Source: a virus. From it: a stretch of 38,634 nucleotides of DNA. Below are positions 27,829 to 35,960 of the stretch, piece after piece; position 1 is the first letter of the stretch, and every line of letters begins with the position of its first letter. The stretch spans positions 1 to 38,634 of the IMG/VR virus record IMGVR_UViG_3300044470_000387; one strand, written 5' to 3'. The notes under the pieces were generated by a model. The model did not search any database and was not told where the DNA came from. It worked only from the letters and a program-made list of their open reading frames with translations. The position numbers were made by a program, and so were the translations under genes.

Positions 27829-28266
27829 CTATGTGGACACCATGTGCATTTCCCGTTCCAGCCTGGCATCCTCGGCCGCCGAGTGTTCCGGCCAATAACC
27901 GTGTGAGACTTTGAACCCCTGCCCGGCCAGCTCCCGCGCCGCCGCCTTGAGTGCCGGGTCTTTGTCACAAATCGCGCAGCAACAACCGAAAATTATCAGT
28001 TCTGTGGTAGGGCGGAGCTGCCGCTCCGCCGGGCCTGTATTCACGCCCAGCTCATGCCCGATCACCTCCATCACCTCCGCCTCGCTATGCCCAAAATCAT
28101 GTTCCGCCAGCACATCATGCCAGGCGTTATCGAGGAACCGGAAGAAACAGTGCTCTTTGCTCCCGCGAAAAATCTTGTAACCAAACCGGGGATCCAATTT
28201 TTTTACAGGAGGCAACAGAGGTAACCGAGTTTTCTCCGTTCTCTCCTGTTTAAGTTTTGCATTCAT
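27829..28266 (-). CDS. Protein of unknown function with repeat-derived inserts
   Basis: A 145-residue protein. The core reads KIFRGSKEHCFFRFLDNAWH then DVLAEHDFGHSEAEVMEVIG, with a second part IIFGCCCAICDKDPALKAAA. Two segments come from dispersed repeats: the N-terminus QERTEKTRLPLLPPVKK (ACAGGAG element at 28205) and AERQLRPTT in the middle (palindrome at 28006). The family is not recognised. The reading frame has survived both insertions, and the true start may be downstream of the first. Confidence 0.5.
   Translation of the reverse strand: MNAKLKQERTEKTRLPLLPPVKKLDPRFGYKIFRGSKEHCFFRFLDNAWHDVLAEHDFGHSEAEVMEVIGHELGVNTGPAERQLRPTTELIIFGCCCAICDKDPALKAAARELAGQGFKVSHGYWPEHSAAEDARLEREMHMVST
28006..28030. 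repeat. GTAGGGCGG palindromic repeat (copy 6), inside an ORF
   Basis: GGTAGGGCGGAGC, TGCC and GCTCCGCC in frame within the gene at 27829-28266, encoding AERQLRPTT. Confidence 0.8.
28205..28249. repeat. ACAGGAG...CTCCTGT inverted-repeat element (copy 2)
   Basis: ACAGGAGGCAACAGAGGTAA and TTCTCCGTTCTCTCCTGT form the two arms, as at 43-111. It overlaps the start of the gene at 27829-28266 and is followed by CCGTGTTAATTCGTG (28267), a second small repeat also present at 33672. Confidence 0.7.
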
Positions 28267-28271
28267 CCGTG

Positions 28272-28583
28272 TTAATTCGTGAAATCCGTGTCTAAAACCG
28301 TTTTTGTCCCCTCCGCCGGCCCGCTGAAATGCATCTGCCGTTCAAGCGCAAACGCCAGCGCCGCCGCCTTGGCCGCCTCGCTCCCGGCCAGCCGCCCCGC
28401 GTTGAGCAGCAGGATCCGCTGCACATCCACCTCATTATGTGCGTAATCAATGAGTTTCCGGAAACGCCATACCGGCATTTCCGGAGTTGAGAGTTGAGAG
28501 TTGAGGGTTGAAGGTCGGGATGTGGCACAGACCTCCGGTCTGTGAGTTCTGGGCGACATTGGCAAATGGTGGAGAGTAGTCAT
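28272..28583 (-). CDS. Small helical protein with repeat-rich N-terminus
   Basis: A 103-residue protein. The ATG at 28583 overlaps the stop of the ribbon-helix-helix gene (ATGA). The first half (HRPEVCATSRPSTLNSQLST) is read from the palindrome at 28526 and the TTGAG heptamers at 28487. The second half, MPVWRFRKLIDYAHNEVDVQ then RILLLNAGRLAGSEAAKAAA, is a helical domain with its own Met that may be the original start (28478). Function unknown. Confidence 0.5.
   Translation of the reverse strand: MTTLHHLPMSPRTHRPEVCATSRPSTLNSQLSTPEMPVWRFRKLIDYAHNEVDVQRILLLNAGRLAGSEAAKAAALAFALERQMHFSGPAEGTKTVLDTDFTN
28487..28544. repeat. TTGAGAG heptamers and CACAGACC/GGTCTGTG palindrome
   Basis: TTGAGAG heptamers (28487-28512) are followed by CACAGACCTCCGGTCTGTG (28526-28544), a perfect 8-3-8 palindrome of a third family. 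Both lie in the 5' coding region of the gene at 28272-28583. Confidence 0.8.
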
Positions 28584-28843
28584 TTCACGCCTTCCCGCCC
28601 TTGAGCGCCTCGGCCACCGGACAACACGGCGCCGGTTTGCGACCATTCAATCCGAGACAATCCCAGAACCAGCGCTTTTTCATGGATCAACGTCTCGACC
28701 AGATTTGAAATACTTGGCCGAAACATCGCTTTTTGGAGCCTCACAGCCATCCTTTTTGCGCCTTTTGAGAGAGTCAGGTTGGTGGGCCGCCGGATGTTTT
28801 TACCCGCATGGCCATTGGAGTTTTTCGCAATCCGCGCTTTCAT
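28580..28843 (-). CDS. Ribbon-helix-helix (CopG/Arc-like) regulator, leaderless
   Basis: An 87-residue protein. NIRRPTNLTLSKGAKRMAVR then LQKAMFRPSISNLVETLIHE has the ribbon-helix-helix pattern: a strand with alternating residues (TNLTLS), a helix, and a second helix starting RPSISNLVE, as RxxSxSxLV in CopG/ParD/Arc proteins. These bind operators as dimers. The ATG at 28843 comes within a base or so of the predicted transcript start, so the mRNA may be leaderless. The palindrome on its own -10 suggests autoregulation. Confidence 0.7.
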   Translation of the reverse strand: MKARIAKNSNGHAGKNIRRPTNLTLSKGAKRMAVRLQKAMFRPSISNLVETLIHEKALVLGLSRIEWSQTGAVLSGGRGAQGREGVK

Positions 28844-28850
28844 TGTGCGT

Positions 28851-28879
28851 AATATGCGTATTAAGCGCGCACTTGTCAA
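28851..28879 (-). promoter_or_regulatory. Promoter TTGACA-17-CATATT with TAATA-TGCG-TATTA palindrome
   Basis: On the minus strand TTGACA (28879-28874) is 17 bases from CATATT (28856-28851). The palindrome TAATATGCGTATTA (28850-28863) covers the -10. A similar ATAATGCGTTAT is at 38039-38050. Start is predicted near 28844, next to the ATG at 28843. Confidence 0.6.
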
Positions 28880-28889
28880 CAACAAATTT

Positions 28890-29067
28890 TAACTTTCTTG
28901 AAAATAATTTCCTTGCTGCGGATGCCGCCGCCAAAGCTGCCATTGAAGCCCGCAGAGCCGCACTGCTTAATGGCCCTAATGCGAGAGCAGCCATAGAACA
29001 AGGCAAAGCTGACGCTATAAAAGCAGCCGCCGAAGATGCAGCCAGAAAGACACTTGAAAGCCAATAA
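28890..29067 (+). pseudogene. Possible plus-strand gene remnant (Ala-rich C-terminus)
   Basis: The plus-strand frame reads ADAAAKAAIEARRAALLNGP, NARAAIEQGKADAIKAAAED and AARKTLESQ with a stop at 29067. It looks like the C-terminal amphipathic helix of a real protein rather than a shadow frame, but no start codon precedes it in frame except one far upstream inside the opposite-strand gene. It is in the 28844-29109 gap, which otherwise holds only the promoter. Confidence 0.35.
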
Positions 29068-29109
29068 ATCTCTTGCCGTGCGCGGCGCGGTGGATGGGGT
29101 GGCGGAGGT

Positions 29110-29496
29110 TCATGGCGGCAATTCCTTCCACGGCCCCCACTTCGGGGGCGTCAAAGGGCAGGTTTCAAACACGGCCTGCACCTTGTAGTCAATATTGCGA
29201 CCGCCACAGTGCGGGCACTTGGCGCAGAGTCCATTTTGATTGTGCTCGCAATTCGCGCAGATTGACAGCCGCTCCACACGAACCGAGTCGGGCAGCTTGT
29301 TGCCGGTTGTTTGCGGCGCGGGCATCGGCGGCTGGAACGGCCAGTCCTGCGTCGGGACGGTTTCCGGGCAATCTTTCAGCCGTGTCGCCAGCACATCGTC
29401 AAGCACCAGCTCACCGCCGCGCAGCGTGCCGAGCGGAATCAGTTCGTGCCACAACTGAGGACAGCGCATCAGGTCGGAAATCAAAACGGCTTTCAT
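29110..29496 (-). CDS. Small Cys4 (zinc-binding) protein at tail module end
   Basis: A 128-residue protein. The C-terminal SICANCEHNQNGLCAKCPHC then GGRNIDYKVQAVFETCPL is a CxxC...CxxCxxC...C cluster that matches small phage proteins with CxxC...CxxCxC and a final CPxxxW. It lies after the long tail protein gene with a 4-base overlap. Zinc binding is very likely and function unknown. The N-terminal half (VLISDLMRCPQLWHELIPLG) is not recognised. Confidence 0.7.
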   Translation of the reverse strand: MKAVLISDLMRCPQLWHELIPLGTLRGGELVLDDVLATRLKDCPETVPTQDWPFQPPMPAPQTTGNKLPDSVRVERLSICANCEHNQNGLCAKCPHCGGRNIDYKVQAVFETCPLTPPKWGPWKELPP

Positions 29497-32400
29497 GCGG
29501 CGGGAACGGCCATGCCGGCGGCGAAGGTGTTATTGATCGGGAAAGTGATCAGGTTTGCATTGGCGGCGGCGCAGGTGATGAGCGTTTCTGGACCGAGAGC
29601 GCCGGAGCCATCAATGAGGATCACCTGCGGCGCGGCTGCTTCCTGGGAATTGTCGGCGACCAGCGTGCCACCGCTGTAGTAGGCGAAGTTTCGCGGCAGG
29701 ACGACGGCGCAGATTGAGGCGACGCCTTCGGCCAGGATGGACACCACTTGGAGATGGTTCGATAATAGCGGAGTCCCGACCGGCAAAAATCCGCCTGGCA
29801 ACGCGAAAGTTGGATCGTAAGTGGTGGTGGTATCCGTCACATGAAAGACAGGAAAATCGCCGCCGGCATAGGAGGCATTAAACAGATAGGAGAAATTGTG
29901 GTATGCGGTTTGTGATGTTGAACCGGGCGACAAATCATAAGGCCAGACCGGCGACGATAATGAGGCATTGTTCGTGAGCGCCTGGCCCTCGAAACCGCAC
30001 GCCCAATTGCCATTTGAATCAGCCAGAAATATAACCAGAATTTGAGAGACATCGCCAAGGCCACCGCCGCCAAAGTTTGCGGGCGGAACTGGATTGGGAG
30101 TGACTGTGTGCGGCGGCCCGATGTATGGGTTCGAGGGATCGTAATCGAATCCCATTCCCCACAGGGCATCATGGACATGGTCGGAAGTGGTTGGCGCGCC
30201 GTCAGTGACGATCTGAGTCAGGAATTTGAGGGGCACGTTCGTCGCGCTCAATACGAAGGGGATGTTGAACTTGGCGTAAAGCGTGCGGGCGTCGTCAATG
30301 GTAATCCAGCGCCAGGTTTGCACCTGCGCTTGAAACGCGGGAGTGAAGCCTTGAGCATAATCCCTGAGTTGCTGCACGACGCTGCCATCACTCTGCTCGA
30401 CATATTGGTAAATTGGGATCGGCGTGCCGTAACCGTCGGGCACGGCTGTTTGAATCGGCACGCCAATGCTGGCAAAATAATCAGACACCGGATCAGCGCC
30501 GCCCGGGGTGGCACCCCACCACGAGTAGAAACAATTTCGTGGGAAGAAAGTATGGGTATTGCCGTGAGCCACTCCGACCGTGGGCTGATTTTGGCCATCC
30601 ACCGGGACCGGCACGCCGCCGGGCGCGTAGCCTGGGATGAATGAGCAGCCGGCGTAACTGCCGCTGGCCACGTCGAACGTCGCGCCCTGGCCGGTGCCGT
30701 AAGAAGCGGGGAACGGCCGTGACGGTGGATACTGCGCATTGATGGTGATGATGTTGTTGACCGTTGGCGGCACGATGCCGGTGATCTCGCCGTTTGGTCC
30801 CACCGATGTGACCGTGATGTAAAACGTGTTGTGAAGGAGAGTGAACGCATTCGGCCCGACGGTGTAGCCGGTGCCGCCGTTGACGATGAAGAGCGTGCTG
30901 AAATCCAGCGTGCAATTGCCGTTACCAAGCGGTGCCAGACTTTTCTTTGCCGGCGTGACGGGAACGCCGTTGATTTGCGATGCGAGCGCGTTGTAATGCT
31001 CGACCGAGCAGAGCAAAGATTCAGCGGCGTTGGCGGGCACGGTCGAGCCGTCGAGCGGTCCCAGGTAGCTCGCGCCGTCGGGCCTGATCAAGACGGGTTG
31101 AGCTTGAGCGGCGGCCAACGGTGCTTCAGTGCCGAGCGGTTGCGACTCAAAAAACCGTTTGAGTTGCGGCGGCTCGTAGGTGGTATAAGCGCCGGTGTTC
31201 GTCTGCCACGGTTCATTCGCGCCGGTGTGGACGACTGCGCGCTTGGCCTGGTACACACGGCCCTTGCGCGGGAAGTGAATCTGTGAGAGCGGCGGCGTGA
31301 TTGGGAGGAAGAAGTTCTGGAATGAACCAACCAGGAGGAAGGTCCGATAAATAATGACGTTGGTTCCAACCACACTGACCGGCGGCGCGACGATGACGCC
31401 GGAAATGCCGAGCTGTGCCGGATCGAAATTCTTGTTGATGGGATAAGACTCCTCCCAATAGAGGACCGGGCCGAATGGCGTCAGCAAAATCTGGACGTTC
31501 TGCACGCTAATGAGCGCGCAGACCATCGCATTGATACAGTCAATGAGTTTCTGGACTGTGTCGGCGATGGTGTAGCTGATGTTTTGCAGTGCCCAAGTGT
31601 CGGTGGGATCGTAGGCCGCGCCGGCATTGTGGACGACGACTCCGCCGCCGTAATCGGTATCGGCGATGGTGGCGATGAGACGGTTCCGGCGGCTGAAACC
31701 GCTGGCGATGGACAGGTCGGCAACGTAATTCGTGCCGAAGCTGATGGAGTGGACAGGCGGGTTGGAAGTGGCTGTGAGCATCTTGACCAGGTTGCTGCCG
31801 AGGTCCACAAGTATCTGGCCGTTCGTCGGAGACGTGATGGTAGCTTTCTTAGTGGTGGAATTGTAGCTCCAGGTATAGCCAGCCAGCGCGAACATGGCGG
31901 CGAGGTTTGACCATCCGGTAAAAGAAAGCGGCGGTGGAAAAGTCAGGTTGAATAAAGCGCCAGTGCCGGCGACGAACGTGACGCCGACGGGATTCGTGGG
32001 AAGGGTTGTGTAATTTCCGACATTGGCGATGGAAGCGGAAATGACCTTGCCCGCGCCATCGGTCGTCAAGAACAGGTACGCTTGATAAGTTCCAATACCA
32101 GCGCCGCCGACACACTGGGCATAAGCACCCTGGCTGTAACCGCTGCCACCCGCCACAACAGTGACTCCTATGGCCGAGCGGGCGGAGACGGCACCAAAGC
32201 CGCACAGCAGATCGAAGATGACGGACGATGCCTGTGGCGGCGCAAGCAGCGTGGTGTAGAGCGCGGACATCTCCCAATACCTCGACGCATTGAGATTGGT
32301 GAACAGGCCAATCGTGGCGATGAGCGCGGCAGCGTTGAAGGGGCAAAGCTGGTTCGACGTGTTTTGCGACAGCGCCCAAAAGCGCGGGTCGCCGCTGACC

Positions 32401-33188
32401 ATCTTTTGAAAGTAGTTGTAACCGACGGTGTAGGTGCTGCCGACGCGACGGATGCAACCGCAACCGCCTGGCGGGACTGTCACCGAACCGCCGGGAAAGC
32501 TGACCGTGGCGGCCGCATTGCCGAGGTTATGAACACGGAAGGCGTTGTATTTGTTCCACGATGCGTCGAACGCCTGGCTGCCAATGACGATGAGTTCAAT
32601 CGCATCGTAGTTGTGGACGATCTCGACCTCGCCGGTATTGGTGAAGCCATTGGCCGAACCTGAAGGGACGGCGGTAGCAACGCCCAGGGTTATGGTATTG
32701 CCGGCGCGCGTCAGAATTGACAGGCAGATGTCGAGATTGATGCTGCCGTAATAGTAGGCGTCGTTGGTGCCGTAACCATTTTCCGGGAAAATGGCAGCGT
32801 GCCAGGCAGCCGTCGTGGGAGCAGCCAGGCGCGTGACTTTGAAGGCGGCGTTGGTGGCCGCCGGGGTGCCGGTGGCCACGGCCAGGCCGTCCACGAGGGA
32901 TGTGATGGCGCCATGATTATATTGACGCCAGTAACCGAAGCCGACGATGCCGGTGTTAGGGTTGGCGGCTTGCGCGAGCCACGACGCGGCGAGCGGATGC
33001 AGGCCGGTAGTCGGCGGCACGACGGGGTTGAAAAAGAAGAACTTTCGCGGGTCGCCTTTTTCACCGAAGAACAGCGGCGAGAGGCCGCCGAGATAATTCG
33101 TCAGAATGGCATCAGCCGCCGCGAAGATGGTGTTCCACTCGTCAGCGGTCAGTGAATCGCCGGCGGCCTTGTAGGGGATTAGAGCCAT
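29493..33188 (-). CDS. Large tail protein (fibre/baseplate), 1,231 residues
   Basis: The start MALIPYKAAGDSLTADEWNT is preferred to a longer frame. The motif SLTADEWN is typical of the N-terminus of phage tail fibre and baseplate proteins that attach to the tail tip. The rest is beta-rich, Gly/Ala/Thr-rich and repetitive without strict repeats (VNGGTGYTVGPNAFTLLHN, VAGGSGYSQGAYAQCVGG). It is the largest gene in the window and the best candidate for a host-contacting fibre besides the spike. There is no chaperone or carbohydrate-binding motif I can name. Confidence 0.7.
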   Translation of the reverse strand: MALIPYKAAGDSLTADEWNTIFAAADAILTNYLGGLSPLFFGEKGDPRKFFFFNPVVPPTTGLHPLAASWLAQAANPNTGIVGFGYWRQYNHGAITSLVDGLAVATGTPAATNAAFKVTRLAAPTTAAWHAAIFPENGYGTNDAYYYGSINLDICLSILTRAGNTITLGVATAVPSGSANGFTNTGEVEIVHNYDAIELIVIGSQAFDASWNKYNAFRVHNLGNAAATVSFPGGSVTVPPGGCGCIRRVGSTYTVGYNYFQKMVSGDPRFWALSQNTSNQLCPFNAAALIATIGLFTNLNASRYWEMSALYTTLLAPPQASSVIFDLLCGFGAVSARSAIGVTVVAGGSGYSQGAYAQCVGGAGIGTYQAYLFLTTDGAGKVISASIANVGNYTTLPTNPVGVTFVAGTGALFNLTFPPPLSFTGWSNLAAMFALAGYTWSYNSTTKKATITSPTNGQILVDLGSNLVKMLTATSNPPVHSISFGTNYVADLSIASGFSRRNRLIATIADTDYGGGVVVHNAGAAYDPTDTWALQNISYTIADTVQKLIDCINAMVCALISVQNVQILLTPFGPVLYWEESYPINKNFDPAQLGISGVIVAPPVSVVGTNVIIYRTFLLVGSFQNFFLPITPPLSQIHFPRKGRVYQAKRAVVHTGANEPWQTNTGAYTTYEPPQLKRFFESQPLGTEAPLAAAQAQPVLIRPDGASYLGPLDGSTVPANAAESLLCSVEHYNALASQINGVPVTPAKKSLAPLGNGNCTLDFSTLFIVNGGTGYTVGPNAFTLLHNTFYITVTSVGPNGEITGIVPPTVNNIITINAQYPPSRPFPASYGTGQGATFDVASGSYAGCSFIPGYAPGGVPVPVDGQNQPTVGVAHGNTHTFFPRNCFYSWWGATPGGADPVSDYFASIGVPIQTAVPDGYGTPIPIYQYVEQSDGSVVQQLRDYAQGFTPAFQAQVQTWRWITIDDARTLYAKFNIPFVLSATNVPLKFLTQIVTDGAPTTSDHVHDALWGMGFDYDPSNPYIGPPHTVTPNPVPPANFGGGGLGDVSQILVIFLADSNGNWACGFEGQALTNNASLSSPVWPYDLSPGSTSQTAYHNFSYLFNASYAGGDFPVFHVTDTTTTYDPTFALPGGFLPVGTPLLSNHLQVVSILAEGVASICAVVLPRNFAYYSGGTLVADNSQEAAAPQVILIDGSGALGPETLITCAAANANLITFPINNTFAAGMAVPAA

Positions 33189-33640
33189 ACACTGCTGCCA
33201 CCTCCGCCACTGCTGCCGCCGCTTATCTGTGCCCAGGTGCTGGTGGCGCTCGTCCCTGCCGTCGTGCAAACCCAAAGGGTTTTAGTATTCAAATTGACAT
33301 AGAGGCTTGGGGTCGGCCCGGCAACGTAATTGCCTGCCGCTAATCCTCCGGGCGGGTCAGTTGTTCCGCTGAAAGGCACGTTACTCGAACTTGAAGCTCC
33401 AGCTGCGGCCATGCGCGGTAAAACAATCATCACCCCGTTGCGCCCCATCACAATCTTCGCATCCTGCGGCGTGGCCACACCCTTGCTATCCACCACCATC
33501 GCTGTAATCTTAAAGTTCTGCAGCATCGTCAGCTTCTGGCAGATCAGCGCCCGCCAATGCTTGCCTATCCACGTGCCCGGGCCGTCCGGCGGCGTTATCA
33601 TCTGCCCCAGCGGATTGTCTTGGTCTGGCGGATTATTCAT
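33179..33640 (-). CDS. Tail protein with Gly/Ser-rich C-terminus
   Basis: A 153-residue protein with a folded N-terminal part (WIGKHWRALICQKLTMLQNF, VATPQDAKIVMGRNGVMIVL) and a Gly/Ser-rich tail (ISGGSSGGGGSSVWL) typical of a fibre head or linker. It overlaps the large tail protein by 10 bases. Unknown family. Confidence 0.5.
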   Translation of the reverse strand: MNNPPDQDNPLGQMITPPDGPGTWIGKHWRALICQKLTMLQNFKITAMVVDSKGVATPQDAKIVMGRNGVMIVLPRMAAAGASSSSNVPFSGTTDPPGGLAAGNYVAGPTPSLYVNLNTKTLWVCTTAGTSATSTWAQISGGSSGGGGSSVWL

Positions 33641-33702
33641 TTTTGCGTTCTTTGCATTCTCTGAGGTTAAAAATCCGTGTTAATTCGTGTAAGCCGTGTC
33701 TC
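33640..33702. repeat. Small repeats: TTTGCGTTCTTTGC and CCGTGTTAATTCGTG
   Basis: TTTTGCGTTCTTTGCATTC (33640) and AATCCGTGTTAATTCGTG then GCCGTGTCTC (33672) fill the gap between two tail genes. Counterparts are at 13188 and 28267. Confidence 0.65.
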
Positions 33703-34586
33703 TATTTCGGCATCGCATACGGCGTCACACGCGCCACTATGTTCCCCGCGTAATCCTCCAGCCGCGAATCATCCAGCCGATATTGGCCACTCAACACATC
33801 CGTTGCATCGACACCGTTCCAGAGCGGCGGATGCGTGGCATCCCACACCGTGCCGCCCGCCACAAACGCCGTAGCCACCGCACACCAGAGCCGATACTGC
33901 TCAATGCTCGGCAACGTCGGGTAATACGTGCTATCGATTATCAACCCCGCCGCTGGCACCAGCGCCTTGGCCTCCGCGTAAAGAATCGCAGTCCAGGGTG
34001 CCATGCCATTGGCCGACCACAGCTCCAGCCAGGGCGTCTTGGGCAGAATCGGGATCTGCCCCTTGGCCGCCACGCGCGTAAGGGCCGCCCCGCCGCTATC
34101 CAGCACCGCTGCTGCCACATTGTTTGGGTCAATCAAAAAATAATCCCGATGCAATCGCACCGTTACCGTTTTGGGCAGAGCATCCCGGAACCCGGCCGCG
34201 CCCGTAGCCACATTCAGCCAGCCCGGAAAATTCACCACCTGAGTAAGAAAATCGTCCCACGAGGCGGGCACAATGGCAAAAGACCCCGTATATTCCAGCA
34301 GTGCCGCGCCCTTGTCCGCGGGCTGGCTTACCGCCGTGAGAATGGCATTAGCCGAGGTCTGGGTGGCGCTGGGCGGCGTGAACGTGGCAATGCCAAACGC
34401 GGCGTTGGTGGACGGCGTATTACGCGGCGCGGGCGGAAACCCGGCGGCGGCAATAGACAACTCCTGCTCAAACGCATATGCCGCAAACTGGCCCGGCGCC
34501 GATTGCGGCAGCGGATACCGCACCCTGGCCTGGCCCCTTGGCTGGCCGGGAAATGTCGAGCTGCGATATGATATGGCTGGAGTCAT
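33702..34586 (-). CDS. Distal tail protein candidate
   Basis: A 294-residue protein. The start (PAISYRSSTFPGQPRGQARV) is followed by beta-rich segments (VRLHRDYFLIDPNN, AAVLDSGGAALTRVAAKGQ) and a helical C-terminal half (AILYAEAKALVPAAGLIIDS). It lies just after the tape measure, the usual place of a distal tail or hub protein. No diagnostic motif was seen. The C-terminus YAMPK ends within a dispersed repeat. Confidence 0.5.
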   Translation of the reverse strand: MTPAISYRSSTFPGQPRGQARVRYPLPQSAPGQFAAYAFEQELSIAAAGFPPAPRNTPSTNAAFGIATFTPPSATQTSANAILTAVSQPADKGAALLEYTGSFAIVPASWDDFLTQVVNFPGWLNVATGAAGFRDALPKTVTVRLHRDYFLIDPNNVAAAVLDSGGAALTRVAAKGQIPILPKTPWLELWSANGMAPWTAILYAEAKALVPAAGLIIDSTYYPTLPSIEQYRLWCAVATAFVAGGTVWDATHPPLWNGVDATDVLSGQYRLDDSRLEDYAGNIVARVTPYAMPK

Positions 34587-34589
34587 AAA

Positions 34590-35957
34590 TTATTCGTCCA
34601 CTATTTTGGTTTTTATTACCGCGCCGCCCTTCACCAGTTCATCCAGGCGCGCGCTCATGGCATCCGTATTCTCGCGCATTTTTTCCCATTGCAATTCCGG
34701 TTTGGCCACCCCGGCGCCGATCAGTTTATCCCGGTCGGCAATCATCCGTGCCCGGTCTTTCTCGGCCATGTCCCGGTTGCCGTAGGTCAAATCCCACACC
34801 TGCTGTTTCTGGGCCAGCTCGTAATCCCGAGCCGTGGCGCCCAGCGGCCCGTTGCCCCGGCCCAAATCAAACCGCCCGCCCCGACCATATTGCCGGTTCA
34901 AGCGCGCCGTATATCCGCGCCCGGCCAGATTTTCCATGGTCGGATACTCCCGCTCCCGCTGGTCCAGCTCGCGCTCATTTTGTGTAATGCGGACGTTTAG
35001 CCGGGTCGCCTCGGCATTTTTGGCCGTCATGTCTTTGGGCACCGTCATTCCCTGGGTCAGCATCCCGTACAGCGCCTCGTAAATGAGCTGTTTCCCCTCC
35101 TGCGGGGTCGGTTCTCCGGCCTTCCAGCCCCGCCGCATGAATGGGCTGATCGTGCCCGGGCCGGCGGCGTGTTTCTTGGCGTCCTCCTGCTGCCGTCTCA
35201 AATCCTCTTGATGCCGGGTAATTTCATCCCGCTCCGTGCCACTCATAGAATCCGTTGCGCGGTTCCAGGCCCGGATGGCCGGCGTAATCGGCCCCACGGC
35301 AAGTTTGGCGCTTATCAGCATGACATAATTCCAAATCTCGCCCCAAAAGTTTTTTGACTTTTGCAGCACATCCAGATCCTCCTTGGAAATAATCGGCGCC
35401 CGATTCGCTATTTTATCAAGTTCCGCATTGCTCGCCGTCAATAGCGGCAGCAGTTCCCGACCACCGCGCCCGAATATCTCCATGGCCATGGCCACCCGCT
35501 GCGCCGGATCCACCATGCCCGCGATTTTGTTTTTTATTTCGTCAAAAATCTCCCCGTTGCTTTTGCCCGTGGTTGAGATGCCCCAACGCGCGAATATCTG
35601 CACTGCCTTTTCCTCGCCCTCGGCCGCCTGGCCGATCAATTCGTTCATCTTGCCCAGCCCCACCTTGCCGGACTGCACCTCAATATTCATGTGCTGCAGT
35701 TGGAAGTTGAACCGTTGAATCCGGTCGGTGTCAAAACCTGTCTGGCTCGCCTCGTTTCTTATCTCCCCCACCCGGTTGAGCACGGACCTCAGCGCCATGC
35801 CCATGGTGCCAATCGTAAACAGCCCCGCCGCCTTGGACCAGATGCTGGAGAAATCTGCCGACGCCGAGCGCTGCGCGCTCATCATGGCCGCCGTCCCGCG
35901 CTGCACCGCCTCGGCGTTAAACCCCATCCGCAAAAGAATCTCTTCTTGTGAAGTCAT
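34590..35957 (-). CDS. Tail tape measure protein (short)
   Basis: This 455-residue, helix-rich protein has a hydrophobic patch near residues 43-60 (AAGLFTIGTMGMALRSVLN) and the motif AMEIFGRGGRELLPLL around residue 160, a hallmark of tape measure proteins. A long charged helical part follows (RRQQEDAKKHAAGP, TQNERELDQREREYPTMENL). At about 1.5 angstrom per residue this corresponds to a tail of roughly 65-70 nm, so a small non-contractile tail is suggested. It overlaps neither neighbour and follows the protein at 35961 by 3 bases. Confidence 0.8.
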   Translation of the reverse strand: MTSQEEILLRMGFNAEAVQRGTAAMMSAQRSASADFSSIWSKAAGLFTIGTMGMALRSVLNRVGEIRNEASQTGFDTDRIQRFNFQLQHMNIEVQSGKVGLGKMNELIGQAAEGEEKAVQIFARWGISTTGKSNGEIFDEIKNKIAGMVDPAQRVAMAMEIFGRGGRELLPLLTASNAELDKIANRAPIISKEDLDVLQKSKNFWGEIWNYVMLISAKLAVGPITPAIRAWNRATDSMSGTERDEITRHQEDLRRQQEDAKKHAAGPGTISPFMRRGWKAGEPTPQEGKQLIYEALYGMLTQGMTVPKDMTAKNAEATRLNVRITQNERELDQREREYPTMENLAGRGYTARLNRQYGRGGRFDLGRGNGPLGATARDYELAQKQQVWDLTYGNRDMAEKDRARMIADRDKLIGAGVAKPELQWEKMRENTDAMSARLDELVKGGAVIKTKIVDE

Positions 35958-35960
35958 TGG

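Noticed and set aside
28705-29064. Other frames in the 28844-29109 gap (both strands)
   Set aside because: Minus frames there are Cys/Gly or Ala-rich complements of the plus remnant; only its C-terminal part looks protein-like.
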